From CBCXVS01 sp965178525 (lineage in GTDB: Bacteria; Tectomicrobia; Entotheonellia; Entotheonellales; Entotheonellaceae), in assembly GCA_965178525.1 (NCBI GenBank), contig CBCXVS010000005.1:5023-69022 (forward strand): 64,000 bases of DNA, given 5' to 3'. The position numbers and the translations under genes were made by a program. Under the pieces are notes generated by a model. That model was not told the origin of the DNA. It ran no database searches and worked only from the letters and a program-made list of their open reading frames with translations. This document shows positions 54,726-63,902 of this stretch, piece by piece. Each line of letters starts with the position of its first letter. Positions within the stretch are counted from its first letter, which is position 1.

Positions 54726-55021
54726 AGGCACCTCCTCCGGCTGCGTCAGGACGTCGGTCGTCGCCGTCACAGAATGCCCCCTTCATCAGCCTGCGCATCG
54801 AGGCCGACTATACACCATAGATGATAACTGGACTCCACTTGTCTGGAATATAGAATGTTGGGCACGCGCTGTCAAGGATCTTTCGGTGCGCACAGCCAGC
54901 GTAAGCCGCGGTCTGAGGCGCTCAAACATTGCGTTATGGACCGAAGCCCTCTACTATTAAGAGGACGTACGAGACGACGATGCACACAATGTGCGTCACC
55001 GCATGGGGCAGGAGGACAGCG

Positions 55022-55519
55022 ATGCCGGGCTTGCAATTTTCCCAAATTACCGACATGGCGATTCACGGACTATGGGCACTGGCCCGCTTGCCAGCACCAC
55101 AACGCTTTCTGCTGTTGAGTGACATCGCACGCCCCCAAAACGTCTCGGAAAGCTACCTCTCGAAGGTCTTCCAAAAACTCACACACGCCCGCTTGGTCAA
55201 AGCCGTGCGCGGCAAACACGGGGGTTATGCTCTGGCACGCCCCCCCAACACGATCACGGTGGGCGATGTGGTCCGCGCCATGGAAGCGGAGCAGCCGATG
55301 TACCGGTGTTTAGCACAAGAACGCTGTTGCGAAGCGACGGGGAGTTGCTTGTTGCTACGGGCCTTTGCCGAAGCGGAGCGGCAAATGTACGCCGTCCTGG
55401 ACGGAGGGACGCTGGCAGATTTAATCGCGGATGCCCTGCAAAGCACAGAGCGTATGGTGTGGCTGCATACCAATCTGACACCGGGGCGTAATGCCGCCTC
55501 AGACGTGTCTCAGATCTGA
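55022..55519 (+). CDS. Rrf2 family transcriptional regulator with Cys motif
   Basis: A 165-residue protein from ATG 55022 after GGAGG. The winged HTH is clear (LSDIARPQNVSESYLSKVFQKLTHARLVKAVRGKHGGYALARPPNTITVGDVVRAME). Cysteines in YRCLAQERCCEATGSCLL fit the three-Cys loop that holds an Fe-S cluster in IscR/NsrR/RsrR-type regulators. It probably senses Fe-S status, NO or redox. No iron-sulfur biogenesis genes are adjacent. Confidence 0.88.
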   Translation: MPGLQFSQITDMAIHGLWALARLPAPQRFLLLSDIARPQNVSESYLSKVFQKLTHARLVKAVRGKHGGYALARPPNTITVGDVVRAMEAEQPMYRCLAQERCCEATGSCLLLRAFAEAERQMYAVLDGGTLADLIADALQSTERMVWLHTNLTPGRNAASDVSQI

Positions 55520-55566
55520 AGCGGCGCCCGGGCCTCATCAGACAGGCGGCCAGGCGCCCCCGTGTG

Positions 55567-56421
55567 TTAGTGACCACATCCACCTGTGCCACAGCCGCCA
55601 CATTTACTGCCATCACAATAGTAGTTGCGTTCGTCGGCGCTGGGTAAACGCACAAAGATGCGTTCACCCGTTTCGTCCAGCTCCACCTCAAACGCCTCGC
55701 CGATCACGGTCACATCCGTCACCCGACCGGGGCCTTCCTCGGTCATATACGTCTCGCCAACGCTGGGCAGCTCATCTCGGATCGCTTTGTACACCGGCAC
55801 TTCATAGGCCAAACAACACTTCAGCCGGCCGCAGACGCCAGAGATGCGCGATGGATTGAGCGCAAGCCCCTGCTCCTTCGCCATCCGCACCGAAATGGGT
55901 GCAAATTCCGTCAAGAAGGTGGAACAACACAGGGGGCGGCCACACGTGCCATAACCCCCGAGCTTTTTCGCTTCATCGCGCATCCCGATCTGCCGCATTT
56001 CGATGCGCGTTTGCAGGACGCTAGCCAGCGATCGCACCAATTGGCGAAAATCCACCCGCCCCTTGGCCGTAAAGTAAAAAATCGCTTTGCGGCCATCGAG
56101 GGTATAATCGACACTGACCGGCTTCATCGTCATCCGCATCTCCTGGATGCGGCGTCGACACAGGGCAAAGGCGTCCGCCGCCAAGTCCTTGTAGGCTTCG
56201 GCTTGCTCCAGGTCATCTCCCGTCGCTTTACGCAGAACAGGTTTCACCGAGGTGTTCTGCTCATCGACCTCGATCGCCTGTGGGGGCAGGACGACCGTGG
56301 CGATTTCCAATCCGTTTTCCGACTCCGCCACGCATTTATCGCCGCGCTGCAGCGGCATGGCATCGGCCGCGTATTGCAGGACTTTACCGGTCGGCTTGAA
56401 TCGAATCCCTACCACGTCCAT
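55567..56421 (-). CDS. ricT: PSP1 domain protein RicT/YaaT
   Basis: A 284-residue protein with the PSP1 core: VVGIRFKPTGKVLQYAADA, FYFTAKGRVDFRQLVRSLA, and the conserved Cys segments GGYGTCGRPLCCSTFL and GVCGRLKCCLAYE. In Bacillus RicT joins RicA/RicF in an Fe-S-containing complex that stimulates RNA maturation by RNase Y. Here the C-terminal tail adds CDGSKCGGCGTGGCGH, a Cys-rich end that may bind metal. AGAGGAGG precedes the ATG. No RicA or RicF gene is visible. Confidence 0.88.
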   Translation of the reverse strand: MDVVGIRFKPTGKVLQYAADAMPLQRGDKCVAESENGLEIATVVLPPQAIEVDEQNTSVKPVLRKATGDDLEQAEAYKDLAADAFALCRRRIQEMRMTMKPVSVDYTLDGRKAIFYFTAKGRVDFRQLVRSLASVLQTRIEMRQIGMRDEAKKLGGYGTCGRPLCCSTFLTEFAPISVRMAKEQGLALNPSRISGVCGRLKCCLAYEVPVYKAIRDELPSVGETYMTEEGPGRVTDVTVIGEAFEVELDETGERIFVRLPSADERNYYCDGSKCGGCGTGGCGH

Positions 56422-56701
56422 AATCGGCCTCCTCTTAGCTACCGTGTGTCCAAGGACGCCTTTACGTCCACGCTTTCCAGTGTATCACATCGGCGCGGAG
56501 CAGTTGCCCCGTCACCTAGGTGGAGGCTTGCAAAGTTGAAGCGTGATGTTACTATGTAAGAAAATTTGATTCGGCACTGATGCCACCACAAGCAGGTCGG
56601 AGGTCGTGAAACGTCATCAATACGAGGGAACTGCACACGGACGGCCGATCACGGCATGCATCGCTGACAGGGAAAACTCACTACTTGCGCGGAGACAACA
56701 C

Positions 56702-59038
56702 ATGCTCGATTATGAGCCGAATATCGTTCTGTCCAACCAGGAATACCATGTTGTAGGCAAGCGGCCCATCCGTCCCGACGGGGCGGAGAAAGTCACCGGC
56801 CAAGCGCGCTATGGCGCCGACATTCAGTTGCCGGGGATGCTCTACGGCAAGATTTTGCGCAGCCCCCACACGCCCGCCCGGATTCGATCCATCGATACCC
56901 GCCACGCCGAGGAACTTCCGGGCGTCCATGCCGTCATCACCTCCGGCGCGCTGTCGCAGCCCTCGAGCAAGCTCGTCGACCTGGCCGAAGGCGTGCTGCA
57001 TAACATGCGGTTTCTCAGCAACAATATTATAGCGGGCGACAAAGTCCTCTACAAAGGACACGCGGTGGCGGCGGTGGCGGCGACCAGCCCGTACATCGCC
57101 GAGGAAGCGCTGAAGCTCATCGAGGTGGAATACGACGTTTTGCCGCCCGTGCGCAACGCCGCCGAAGCCTTGCAACAGGGCGCGCCCTTACTGCACGAAC
57201 GGCTGGTCACGCTCGCCAATCCGAACATGCGTCCCGGTGGTACGAAGGATGATGATGACACCACCGCCAGCTCGAACCTGGCCAATCACTTCGAGTTCCG
57301 CGCGGGTGACGTCGATCAGGGCTTTTCGGAAGCCGATGCCATTGTGGAAATCGAAACCGACACCTCCCCCATCCACCAGGGCTACATCGAGCCCCATACC
57401 GGCACGGCGATGTGGAATGCCGACGGCACGCTGACGATTTGGTCGAGCAGTCAGGGGCATTTTAACGTGCGGGATCAAACCGCCCGCCTCATGGATCTGC
57501 CGGTGTCGAAAGTCAAGGCGATCCCGATGGAGATCGGTGGTGGATTCGGCGCCAAAACGCTGGTCTACGTCGAGCCCGTAGCCGCGGCGCTGGCCCGCAA
57601 ATCCGGTCATCCGGTGAAAGTGACCATGTCCCGGACCGAGGTTTTTGAGGCCACAGGCCCGACCTCCGGCACTCATATCAAGGTGAAACTCGGGGCCACG
57701 AAAGATGGCAAACTGGTCGCGGCTGAAGCGCATCTCACCTACGAGGCCGGCGCCTTCCCCGGCTCCCCGGTCTCTCCGGCCTGTCAGTGCATGATGGCGC
57801 CGTATGACATCCCGAATGCCTGGATTGAGGGCTACGATGTCGTGGTCAACCGGCCCAAGTCGGCCGCCTACCGGGCGCCAGGCGTTCCCGCCGCCTTCGC
57901 GATGGAAACGGCGCTGGACCAATTGGCGGACAAGTTAGGCGTGGATCCGCTAGATTTCCGCCTGCGCAACAGCGCCAAAGAGGGCACGCGCGCCGCCACG
58001 GGTCCGGTTTGGCCGCGCGTCGGCTTTGTGGAGACCCTGCAAGCGGCAAAGGATCACCCGCATTATTCTGCTCCGCTCGAAGGCCCCAACCGGGGACGTG
58101 GCGTGGCCAGCGGTTTCTGGCGCGACAATACCGGCCCATCCAGTGCGTTTGCCATCGTGCAAAATGACGGCAGAGTGCGCCTAGTCGAAGGATCGCCCGA
58201 CATTGGCGGCACGCGCGCCTCGGTATCTCAGCAGTTTGCCGAAGTGCTGGGGATCCCGGTCGAGGCGATCAACCCATCGGTAGGTGACACGGATTCGATT
58301 GGCTTTACTTCGGTCACCGGCGGCAGTGGCGTGACGTTCAAGACGGGGTTTGCGGCCTACACCGCGGCACAGCAGATCAAAGAGCGGATGTGCGAGCGGG
58401 CGGCAAAAACCTGGGAGTGCGCCGTAGAGGAGGTGGAATACCGGGACGGCAGTGTCTACCACACGAAGGACGAAGAGAAGCAACTGACTTTCCAGCAGAT
58501 CGTGGCGCGTCAAAATGCCACCGGTGGCCCCATTGTCGGCAGCGCCGGCGTCAATCCCGGTGGGGCGGGCCCCTGCCTGGCGACCCATATCGTGGATGTG
58601 GAAGTGGACCCGGAGACGGGCAAGGTGAGCATCCTGCGGTACACGGCGGTGCAGGACGCTGGCAAGGCGATTCACCCCAGCTACGTGGAAGGCCAGATCC
58701 AGGGTGGCGTGGTACAGGGGATCGGCTGGGCCCTCAATGAAGAGTATTTCTTCAACGACGAAGGCCACATGGTCAACTCGAGCTTCCTCGACTACCGCAT
58801 GCCCACGAGCCTGGACCTGCCAATGATCGATACGGTCATCGTTGAGGTCGCTAATCCGACGCATCCCTTTGGCGTGCGGGGCGTCGGCGAAGCACCTGTG
58901 ATTCCGCCCATGGCGGCGGTTGCCAATGCCGTTTACGATGCCATTGGTACGCGCATTAACCAGCTCCCGATGTCGCCGGGCCGCGTCTTACAGGCCCTGT
59001 GGGACGAAGCGGGCGCGAAACATAATGGGAAGTCGTAA
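56702..59038 (+). CDS. Xanthine dehydrogenase family molybdopterin-binding subunit
   Basis: A 778-residue protein from ATG 56702 (GGAG 7 bases upstream). IRPDGAEKVTGQARYGADIQ, MEIGGGFGAKT, AAYRAPGVPAAFAMETALDQLA and the late GVRGVGEAPVIPP with the catalytic Glu define a molybdenum hydroxylase large subunit (CoxL/HcrA/XDH group). It is intact, unlike the xanthine dehydrogenase at 34-38 kb, and differs in sequence. The expected FAD and Fe-S subunits are not adjacent. A MoaD-like gene overlaps its stop (TAATG). Substrate unknown (an aromatic or heteroaromatic compound, an aldehyde, or CO are family possibilities). Confidence 0.9.
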   Translation: MLDYEPNIVLSNQEYHVVGKRPIRPDGAEKVTGQARYGADIQLPGMLYGKILRSPHTPARIRSIDTRHAEELPGVHAVITSGALSQPSSKLVDLAEGVLHNMRFLSNNIIAGDKVLYKGHAVAAVAATSPYIAEEALKLIEVEYDVLPPVRNAAEALQQGAPLLHERLVTLANPNMRPGGTKDDDDTTASSNLANHFEFRAGDVDQGFSEADAIVEIETDTSPIHQGYIEPHTGTAMWNADGTLTIWSSSQGHFNVRDQTARLMDLPVSKVKAIPMEIGGGFGAKTLVYVEPVAAALARKSGHPVKVTMSRTEVFEATGPTSGTHIKVKLGATKDGKLVAAEAHLTYEAGAFPGSPVSPACQCMMAPYDIPNAWIEGYDVVVNRPKSAAYRAPGVPAAFAMETALDQLADKLGVDPLDFRLRNSAKEGTRAATGPVWPRVGFVETLQAAKDHPHYSAPLEGPNRGRGVASGFWRDNTGPSSAFAIVQNDGRVRLVEGSPDIGGTRASVSQQFAEVLGIPVEAINPSVGDTDSIGFTSVTGGSGVTFKTGFAAYTAAQQIKERMCERAAKTWECAVEEVEYRDGSVYHTKDEEKQLTFQQIVARQNATGGPIVGSAGVNPGGAGPCLATHIVDVEVDPETGKVSILRYTAVQDAGKAIHPSYVEGQIQGGVVQGIGWALNEEYFFNDEGHMVNSSFLDYRMPTSLDLPMIDTVIVEVANPTHPFGVRGVGEAPVIPPMAAVANAVYDAIGTRINQLPMSPGRVLQALWDEAGAKHNGKS

Positions 59039-59310
59039 TGCCGGAAGTGTGGCTGCCGCCAAGACTGCAGCGTCTGACGGCCGGGCAACAGACCGTTCGG
59101 ATCGCGGGCCAGACGGTCCGCCAGATCGTGGACAATCTGGAGCAAGCGTTTCCGGGCATGAAGGACGAACTCTATTTTGAGGAGGAGGATGTCCTCATGC
59201 CTGGCGTCGCGGTCATCATTGATGGCGAGACGAGCCAATTGGGCTTGCTGGAGCGGGTCCGAGAGGACAGTGAAGTGCACTTTCTGCCCGCCCTGGGCGG
59301 CGGCGTGTGA
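59038..59310 (+). CDS. MoaD/ThiS-like ubiquitin-fold protein
   Basis: A 90-residue protein overlapping the hydroxylase stop codon by one base. VWLPPRLQRLTAGQQTVRIAG, VRQIVDNLEQAFPGMKDEL and VHFLPALGGGV are features of the MoaD/ThiS sulfur-carrier family. The functional Gly-Gly tail is followed by Gly-Val rather than ending in GG, so adenylation would need trimming, or the gene is specialised for its partner hydroxylase. It may donate sulfur to the molybdopterin of that enzyme. Confidence 0.82.
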   Translation: MPEVWLPPRLQRLTAGQQTVRIAGQTVRQIVDNLEQAFPGMKDELYFEEEDVLMPGVAVIIDGETSQLGLLERVREDSEVHFLPALGGGV

Positions 59311-59745
59311 TGCCGCGCGACAAAGGCGCACGGAAGTAGAGTGTCCGAACGGGTCATCCCGCTACCGTGTGTCCTGTGCCATCTCCTGAAAATCCCCCCT
59401 CGCCCCCCTTTGCCAAAGGGGGGAATGACATACCAGCCGGCATCCTTGTGCCCGGGTCTCCTGTTCCACGGTTTGGATCAGCCGGGTACCATATCCTGAG
59501 GCAACTCCTGGGGATTTTGCCAATATTCACTGTACAGGAAAAAAATCTTAAGCAGTTGATTTTATTGGACTTATGAAATTCTGTCGATTTCTCCCAACAC
59601 TTTGAATTTCAAGGAGTTAGGGCACATGACGAATTTTATCACACAAGCATTGTGACCTCCCTCCCCGCTTCCAGCACCTCCGCATCATGCCTCAATACCT
59701 CTTCTCAAGCCTCGTAAGCGTTGAGCCGTCATCACCCAGCCAGAC
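59311..59745. other. Intergenic region with repeat hairpin
   Basis: About 430 bases between convergent genes, with no coding frame of interest. It contains the perfect hairpin at 59403-59423. Nothing else is recognised. Confidence 0.45.
59403..59423. repeat. Perfect G/C-run hairpin
   Basis: CCCCCCTTT (59403-59411) pairs with AAAGGGGGG (59415-59423) around a 3-base loop. This sequence type is a common interspersed palindrome in many bacteria. It follows the MoaD-like gene and could also act as a structural end for the transcript, but it lacks a U-tract. Confidence 0.7.
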
Positions 59746-60855
59746 CTAACGCAAGCGGCTGGGAAGCTCTGCGGTCGCGGTTCCCATCGCCGTCCGCTCG
59801 TCACGCTGATTTTCGGCCCAGACATCGCAATCGACTAGGTGTTGGCGGCCCTCAACTCGCTTGGCGCGCACGACGCCTTTGCAACGCGTCAGGTCGCCGA
59901 CAATATTAAAGCGCCGCACCTGCACCTTCAGCGTCTGCAACCAGCCGTCGTCGCCGATCCAATTGCTCATCAGATGTCCCAACCAGGAAACCCGTTGCGG
60001 CCCGTAATCATACGCGCCCGGCGCCCCGATGGCGCGCGCAAAGCCATCGTCCCAGTGCACCCGCTCAGGAACGTCATAAACCCCGCGTTCATCGAGAATG
60101 TAGGCGGCGGGATGGCGGCGGCGATAGTCGAAGCCGACGAGATGTGGCCGCACAAAGGGGGAGCCCCAGCCCATGAGCCAGCCAATGCAATCGGTCACCG
60201 TGAGAGGGCCCTTGAGGATCGGGGTGATCTCGTCCCTCACCGTGACGTCTTCCCAATACCTAGGTGTGTCGCCCCGTGGCGCTTGCTGGGCCAACTCCTC
60301 ATCAATCGCCGCGAGTTCGTCTTCACTCCAGGTTTTGGGGGTGATATCAGCATATTTGCCTTTACGCTACGCCGTCTGGCGCTCCGTGCGCATGACGGGG
60401 CTACGAACCGTGGCCAGCACGTTGCCATCGCGGTCACGATAGATGCTCTCATCCACCTGGAGGATCTGCCGGCCGGCAAAGGCGCCGGTCTTTTCAATCA
60501 CGTCGGCAAGCTGCATGGTGGCCCGAATCGGCGTGCCCAGCCGGACGGGGCGATAAAATGTCCACTCACTCCCGGCAAATAGGCCATGCACCCCCGGCAA
60601 GCCGCCCGTCCGCCCGAAACCGCAGCTAAATAGGAAACATGGCGGCGCCATGATCCCCCCCCAACGTGTGCTTGCCGCATACTCGGGATCGAGCCACAAG
60701 GGATTGAGGTCGCCAATGCCATGCGCAAAATGCCGGATGGCATCACGTGTCGCCTCGGTATTGTAGGGATACGGGATAGGCCGTTCCACGCCAATACGCT
60801 GGCGTAACGCGGCGATCATCTCATCGGTGATTACACTTCCGAGGCGTGTGCTCAT
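59746..60855 (-). pseudogene. MaoC-like/FAS1-type acyl dehydratase with in-frame TAG
   Basis: ATG 60855 follows GGGAGGGACAGG. The N-terminal hot-dog half reads YNTEATRDAIRHFAHGIGDLNPLW, then WGGIMAPPCFLFSCGFGR and GLFAGSEWTFYRPVRLG. After MRTERQTA a TAG (60367-60369) stands in frame. The protein then continues RKGKYADITPKTWS, PRYWEDVTVRDEITPILKGPLTVTD and the second hot-dog half to its own TAG at 59746. The full product would be ~369 residues of the MaoC/acyl dehydratase family, hydrating enoyl-CoA-like substrates. All of the sequence around the stop is well conserved in style. Confidence 0.8.
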
Positions 60856-60924
60856 CGTGCCTGTCCCTCCCGGCTTCGTGTCATGCCAGTACTTGTACGA
60901 CAGAACCATCGTACCATATTCGCT

Positions 60925-60945
60925 TGCGGATTGCGGACTGCGGCA
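60925..60945. repeat. Short heptamer repeat (GCGGATT type)
   Basis: TGCGGAT, TGCGGAC and TGCGGCA follow each other in the gap between the MaoC-like gene and the CPBP protease. The unit is close to the reverse complement of the 52216 array (AATGCGG). Only about three copies. Confidence 0.6.
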
Positions 60946-60987
60946 TAAAAAATATCAAGAGCATTCCATCATGGCGGTGCGCAGCAC

Positions 60988-61458
60988 TTAGGGCAGGCCG
61001 GTGAGGCCGAAATATCCGGCGTTGTAGAAGATGTGCAGGACTATGGCCGGATAGGTACTGTGAAAGCGCTCACGGAAACTGCCAAAGACGAGCGACGGGA
61101 TGGCCACCGCAAGGGCCCACAGGGGGGGATGATACCGCAGGTGCAGTAGGGCAAAGACCAGGGAGGTCACGATATTCGCCAGAGAGAGCCTAGCCCAAGT
61201 CCGTTGTCCCCAGATGTAAAGCAGGAGCTGGCCTTGCATAAAGCCGCGAAAGATCATCTCCTCCGCACACGGATAGAAGAGAGTGAGCGCGATGTACTCC
61301 CACGAGATAATCTGCCGCAGAGTGAGGGGGTGGACGGCTTCCCACAGCCACAGACCGACCCAAAACCCCACGCCTGCCAGCAGTGCGGTAAGAAAACGCC
61401 CATCTCGGTGAAACGGGCCGGCGGGTACCAGCCCTAACGCCCGCGCAATGTCTCCCAC
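60988..61458 (-). CDS. CPBP-family glutamic intramembrane protease, JDVT-CTERM-associated
   Basis: About 156 residues; I favour GTG 61458 (VGDIARALGLVP) with AGGCGAGG upstream, because the longer frame runs back into the neighbouring gene. It is a membrane protein with the CPBP motifs CAEEMIFRGFMQ (EExxxR), FALLHLR (FxxxH) and VLHIFYNAGYFG. It lies 50 bases downstream of a subtilase that ends in a JDVT-CTERM-like tail. Systems of this type have a dedicated CPBP protease that cleaves the sorting tail. Assignment to that subgroup rests on context and motif, not on a search. Confidence 0.75.
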   Translation of the reverse strand: MGDIARALGLVPAGPFHRDGRFLTALLAGVGFWVGLWLWEAVHPLTLRQIISWEYIALTLFYPCAEEMIFRGFMQGQLLLYIWGQRTWARLSLANIVTSLVFALLHLRYHPPLWALAVAIPSLVFGSFRERFHSTYPAIVLHIFYNAGYFGLTGLP

Positions 61459-61508
61459 AGCGCCTCGCCTTTCGTGCAACCCCTCCGCCGATGCGACCCG
61501 AGAGAAGT

Positions 61509-63902
61509 TTAGCACAAGGGCTGGCGACGCGTCCGTTTCCAGCCGAGATAGGCGACGATCAATCCGAGGACTATAATGAGGGTAAAATCGCCTGGCGCTC
61601 CGGGATTGATCGTGCATCCGCCCCCGCCCCCACCGCCGCCACTATTGCCTCGGGCATTGCCGGGCGCTGTCACCGTGACGGTACGCGTGGCCGGCGTCGG
61701 GTCACTCATCCCTTGGCTATCAACGACGGTAAGCGTCACCGTAAAGACACCCACCACGTTGAAGACAACCGCGCCGGGGTCTTTCAGGGTCGAGTTCGGT
61801 GCGCCGCCCCCAAAACTCCACATATAACTCAAGGGCAGATGACCAGCCGGGCTGCCGCCGCTGCCGTTGAACACAACGGACGCGCCTTGGGCAATCGTTA
61901 CATTACCGGTTGGCATCGTCATCACACCGTTGGGCGTCCCCGTGACGGCCCCGATCGCCGCATTGGCATTGATGAGGCCAGCTCCCGTGACGTCATCTCT
62001 GCCGGCAGCCGCCCGGAAGCCCGTCACATCGATGGCTGTATTCACCAGTGTAGCGAGGATTTCAGCCGGCGTCAGCAGACCGTTCAACTCGCGGATGAGC
62101 GCCGCCACTGCGGCGGCATTGGGCGCCACGGCGGATGTCCCGAAGAAATTCTTGAATTGGTCCGGTTCGCCCTCATACCCGCTTAAATTGAGCGTGCTCC
62201 CGAAAAACGTCGTATTGTTCCCGTCCACTGCGGCAATATCCGGTTCAAAACTGCGACGCGGGGCAAAAGCGCCGGAGGGCGTAAAGAGCACCGACAGGGT
62301 ACCGCCGCGTGAGCTAAAATCTTCCGGATCCGTGGCTGTCGTCGGCGTAAAACTGGGGTTGAACAGTGCGGTGTCAAACCACGGCACCGCCGCAACCGAC
62401 GTCACTCCAGCGGCGACCGCATGCCCATACATGGTCGGGCCGCCGACGTTCGACGTGCCGTTCGTAATGCCCTGGATGACGGTACCGCGGAAACTGCTTT
62501 CGAAGAACACCAGCCGAAATTCGAGCGGTGTGGTGGCGTCCTGTGGAATCATGTCTTGACTGCCGTCAAAGTGCTCGACGGCCAGATACACCGTCACGGG
62601 CTGGGAGCTGAAATTCCAATACGTGAGGATTTCAACGGCATCGCCTCTGGGAGCGCCGCTCACGCCTTGCTGCTCGGTGCTCCTGGCAAGCGGGCTCGCC
62701 AATCCGGCGGCATCAGGGGTCGGCGTCACATAGAGGTCTAGGTCAATCTGGGCGCCATGTCTCCGGCTGACGCTGTCAAAGGGTTGATTCCATTGTAGAA
62801 TCACGCGGATATTGGCGCCGGCCGGCAAGGTGATGTCGAGAAAGCCATCGCCATTGCCCCAATGGTGCAGATCGTTGCCGGTCGGAATCACGGCGCGATC
62901 ATCGGACGCCGCAATATCGGCAAAGAGTTGCCGAAAACCGCGGTTGGCCTGATTGCCCGCAGATGAAAAATAAGGGACGCCAGCGGCCACACACGCTGCC
63001 GCGGCTTGCGCGATGATGCCGTCCTGATACATCGGTTCCGCAAAGTAGATCACATCATCCACCACCACGGTAGATCCAGCGGTGGTGCAGAGGTCGGTAA
63101 TGCCATCGGCAAACGCCGCCTGACCGGCAAATGCCGTATAAAAGGCGATGGCCGCACCGGGGGCGATGTCGTGTACGAGCTCGCCCATGGCCGCCCCTTC
63201 ATCGCGTCCGACGACGTCGTCGCGGCGGATCTCGACTGTCGGCGGCAAATCACCAGACCGTTGCGGCCGGCTATTCTGCAAGTGCCCCGGCGCGCCGGCC
63301 GGTGGGGTGGTAGCGGCATCCCGCACATTCCCCGACCTAGCAAAACTGTCTGACAAGATGCCAATCGTCTGGCCCGTACCATCGAGAGAGGAGGCCAAAC
63401 GGGCGATATCGGCCTGCAAGGCTTCACTGGCGCGGCCGTCGACAGAGCCGGTATGCGCCATCGCGCCGTATTCGGGGGTGATCATCCGGACTTCGGGAAT
63501 CCGCGCCAGGTCGTAGAGGACGGCGGAATCGTCGTCGACGGCTGAGATGCGGCCGTGTCGCGGCGACACATGGCGTATGGTCGCGCCAGCTTGCCGGATG
63601 CGCGCTTCGATATCCGGATCGAGATGATTCATCAAGATGTCAAGTTCTACCCCATCTTCTTCAGCGCTCAAGGCCGCATCTGTAGCCGCTTGGCGCAACG
63701 TGATCTGTTGCCGCTGCGTCTGCTCTTCGAGGCGCAACAGATGCAGACTGATTTTTTCGGCTTCTGGCGCTTGCGAATAGCGCTCAACCTTGGGATGCCC
63801 CGCATATCCAGCCTGAGGCGCCAGCGCCAGGAGCAGCCATGCCGACACCCCGACCAGCGCCTGACAAAGTTTTCTTCCGCGCCCGTAGTGTGGCGCGCTC
63901 AT
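61509..63902 (-). CDS. S8 serine peptidase with PKD domain and JDVT-CTERM-like sorting tail
   Basis: About 797 residues from ATG 63902 (SAWLLLALAPQAGYA signal peptide); a start at 63992 is possible and neither RBS is strong. The subtilase domain has Asp in IGILSDSFARSG, His in AAMGELVHDIAPGA, and Ser in FFGTSAVAPNAAAVAALI. A PKD-like domain (VFNGSGGSPAGHLPLSYMWSFGG ... FTVTLTVVD) precedes a Gly-rich linker, GCTINPGAPGDFTL, a membrane helix (IIVLGLIVAYLGW) and KRTRR. That Cys-helix-basic tail is the JDVT-CTERM pattern, removed at the Cys by a partner CPBP protease (next gene). It would be an exported, surface-anchored protease. Confidence 0.85.
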   Translation of the reverse strand: MSAPHYGRGRKLCQALVGVSAWLLLALAPQAGYAGHPKVERYSQAPEAEKISLHLLRLEEQTQRQQITLRQAATDAALSAEEDGVELDILMNHLDPDIEARIRQAGATIRHVSPRHGRISAVDDDSAVLYDLARIPEVRMITPEYGAMAHTGSVDGRASEALQADIARLASSLDGTGQTIGILSDSFARSGNVRDAATTPPAGAPGHLQNSRPQRSGDLPPTVEIRRDDVVGRDEGAAMGELVHDIAPGAAIAFYTAFAGQAAFADGITDLCTTAGSTVVVDDVIYFAEPMYQDGIIAQAAAACVAAGVPYFSSAGNQANRGFRQLFADIAASDDRAVIPTGNDLHHWGNGDGFLDITLPAGANIRVILQWNQPFDSVSRRHGAQIDLDLYVTPTPDAAGLASPLARSTEQQGVSGAPRGDAVEILTYWNFSSQPVTVYLAVEHFDGSQDMIPQDATTPLEFRLVFFESSFRGTVIQGITNGTSNVGGPTMYGHAVAAGVTSVAAVPWFDTALFNPSFTPTTATDPEDFSSRGGTLSVLFTPSGAFAPRRSFEPDIAAVDGNNTTFFGSTLNLSGYEGEPDQFKNFFGTSAVAPNAAAVAALIRELNGLLTPAEILATLVNTAIDVTGFRAAAGRDDVTGAGLINANAAIGAVTGTPNGVMTMPTGNVTIAQGASVVFNGSGGSPAGHLPLSYMWSFGGGAPNSTLKDPGAVVFNVVGVFTVTLTVVDSQGMSDPTPATRTVTVTAPGNARGNSGGGGGGGGCTINPGAPGDFTLIIVLGLIVAYLGWKRTRRQPLC

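Noticed and set aside
59403..59423. Rho-independent terminator
   Set aside because: The stem is perfect but no T-run follows on either side; it looks like a common interspersed palindrome instead.
20567..60369. Genome-wide reassignment of TAG to an amino acid
   Set aside because: Many clean genes here end in TAG (for example 1538, 13433, 15382, 24263, 53430), including the interrupted PQQ dehydrogenase and MaoC genes themselves. Local nonsense mutation or limited readthrough is more likely.
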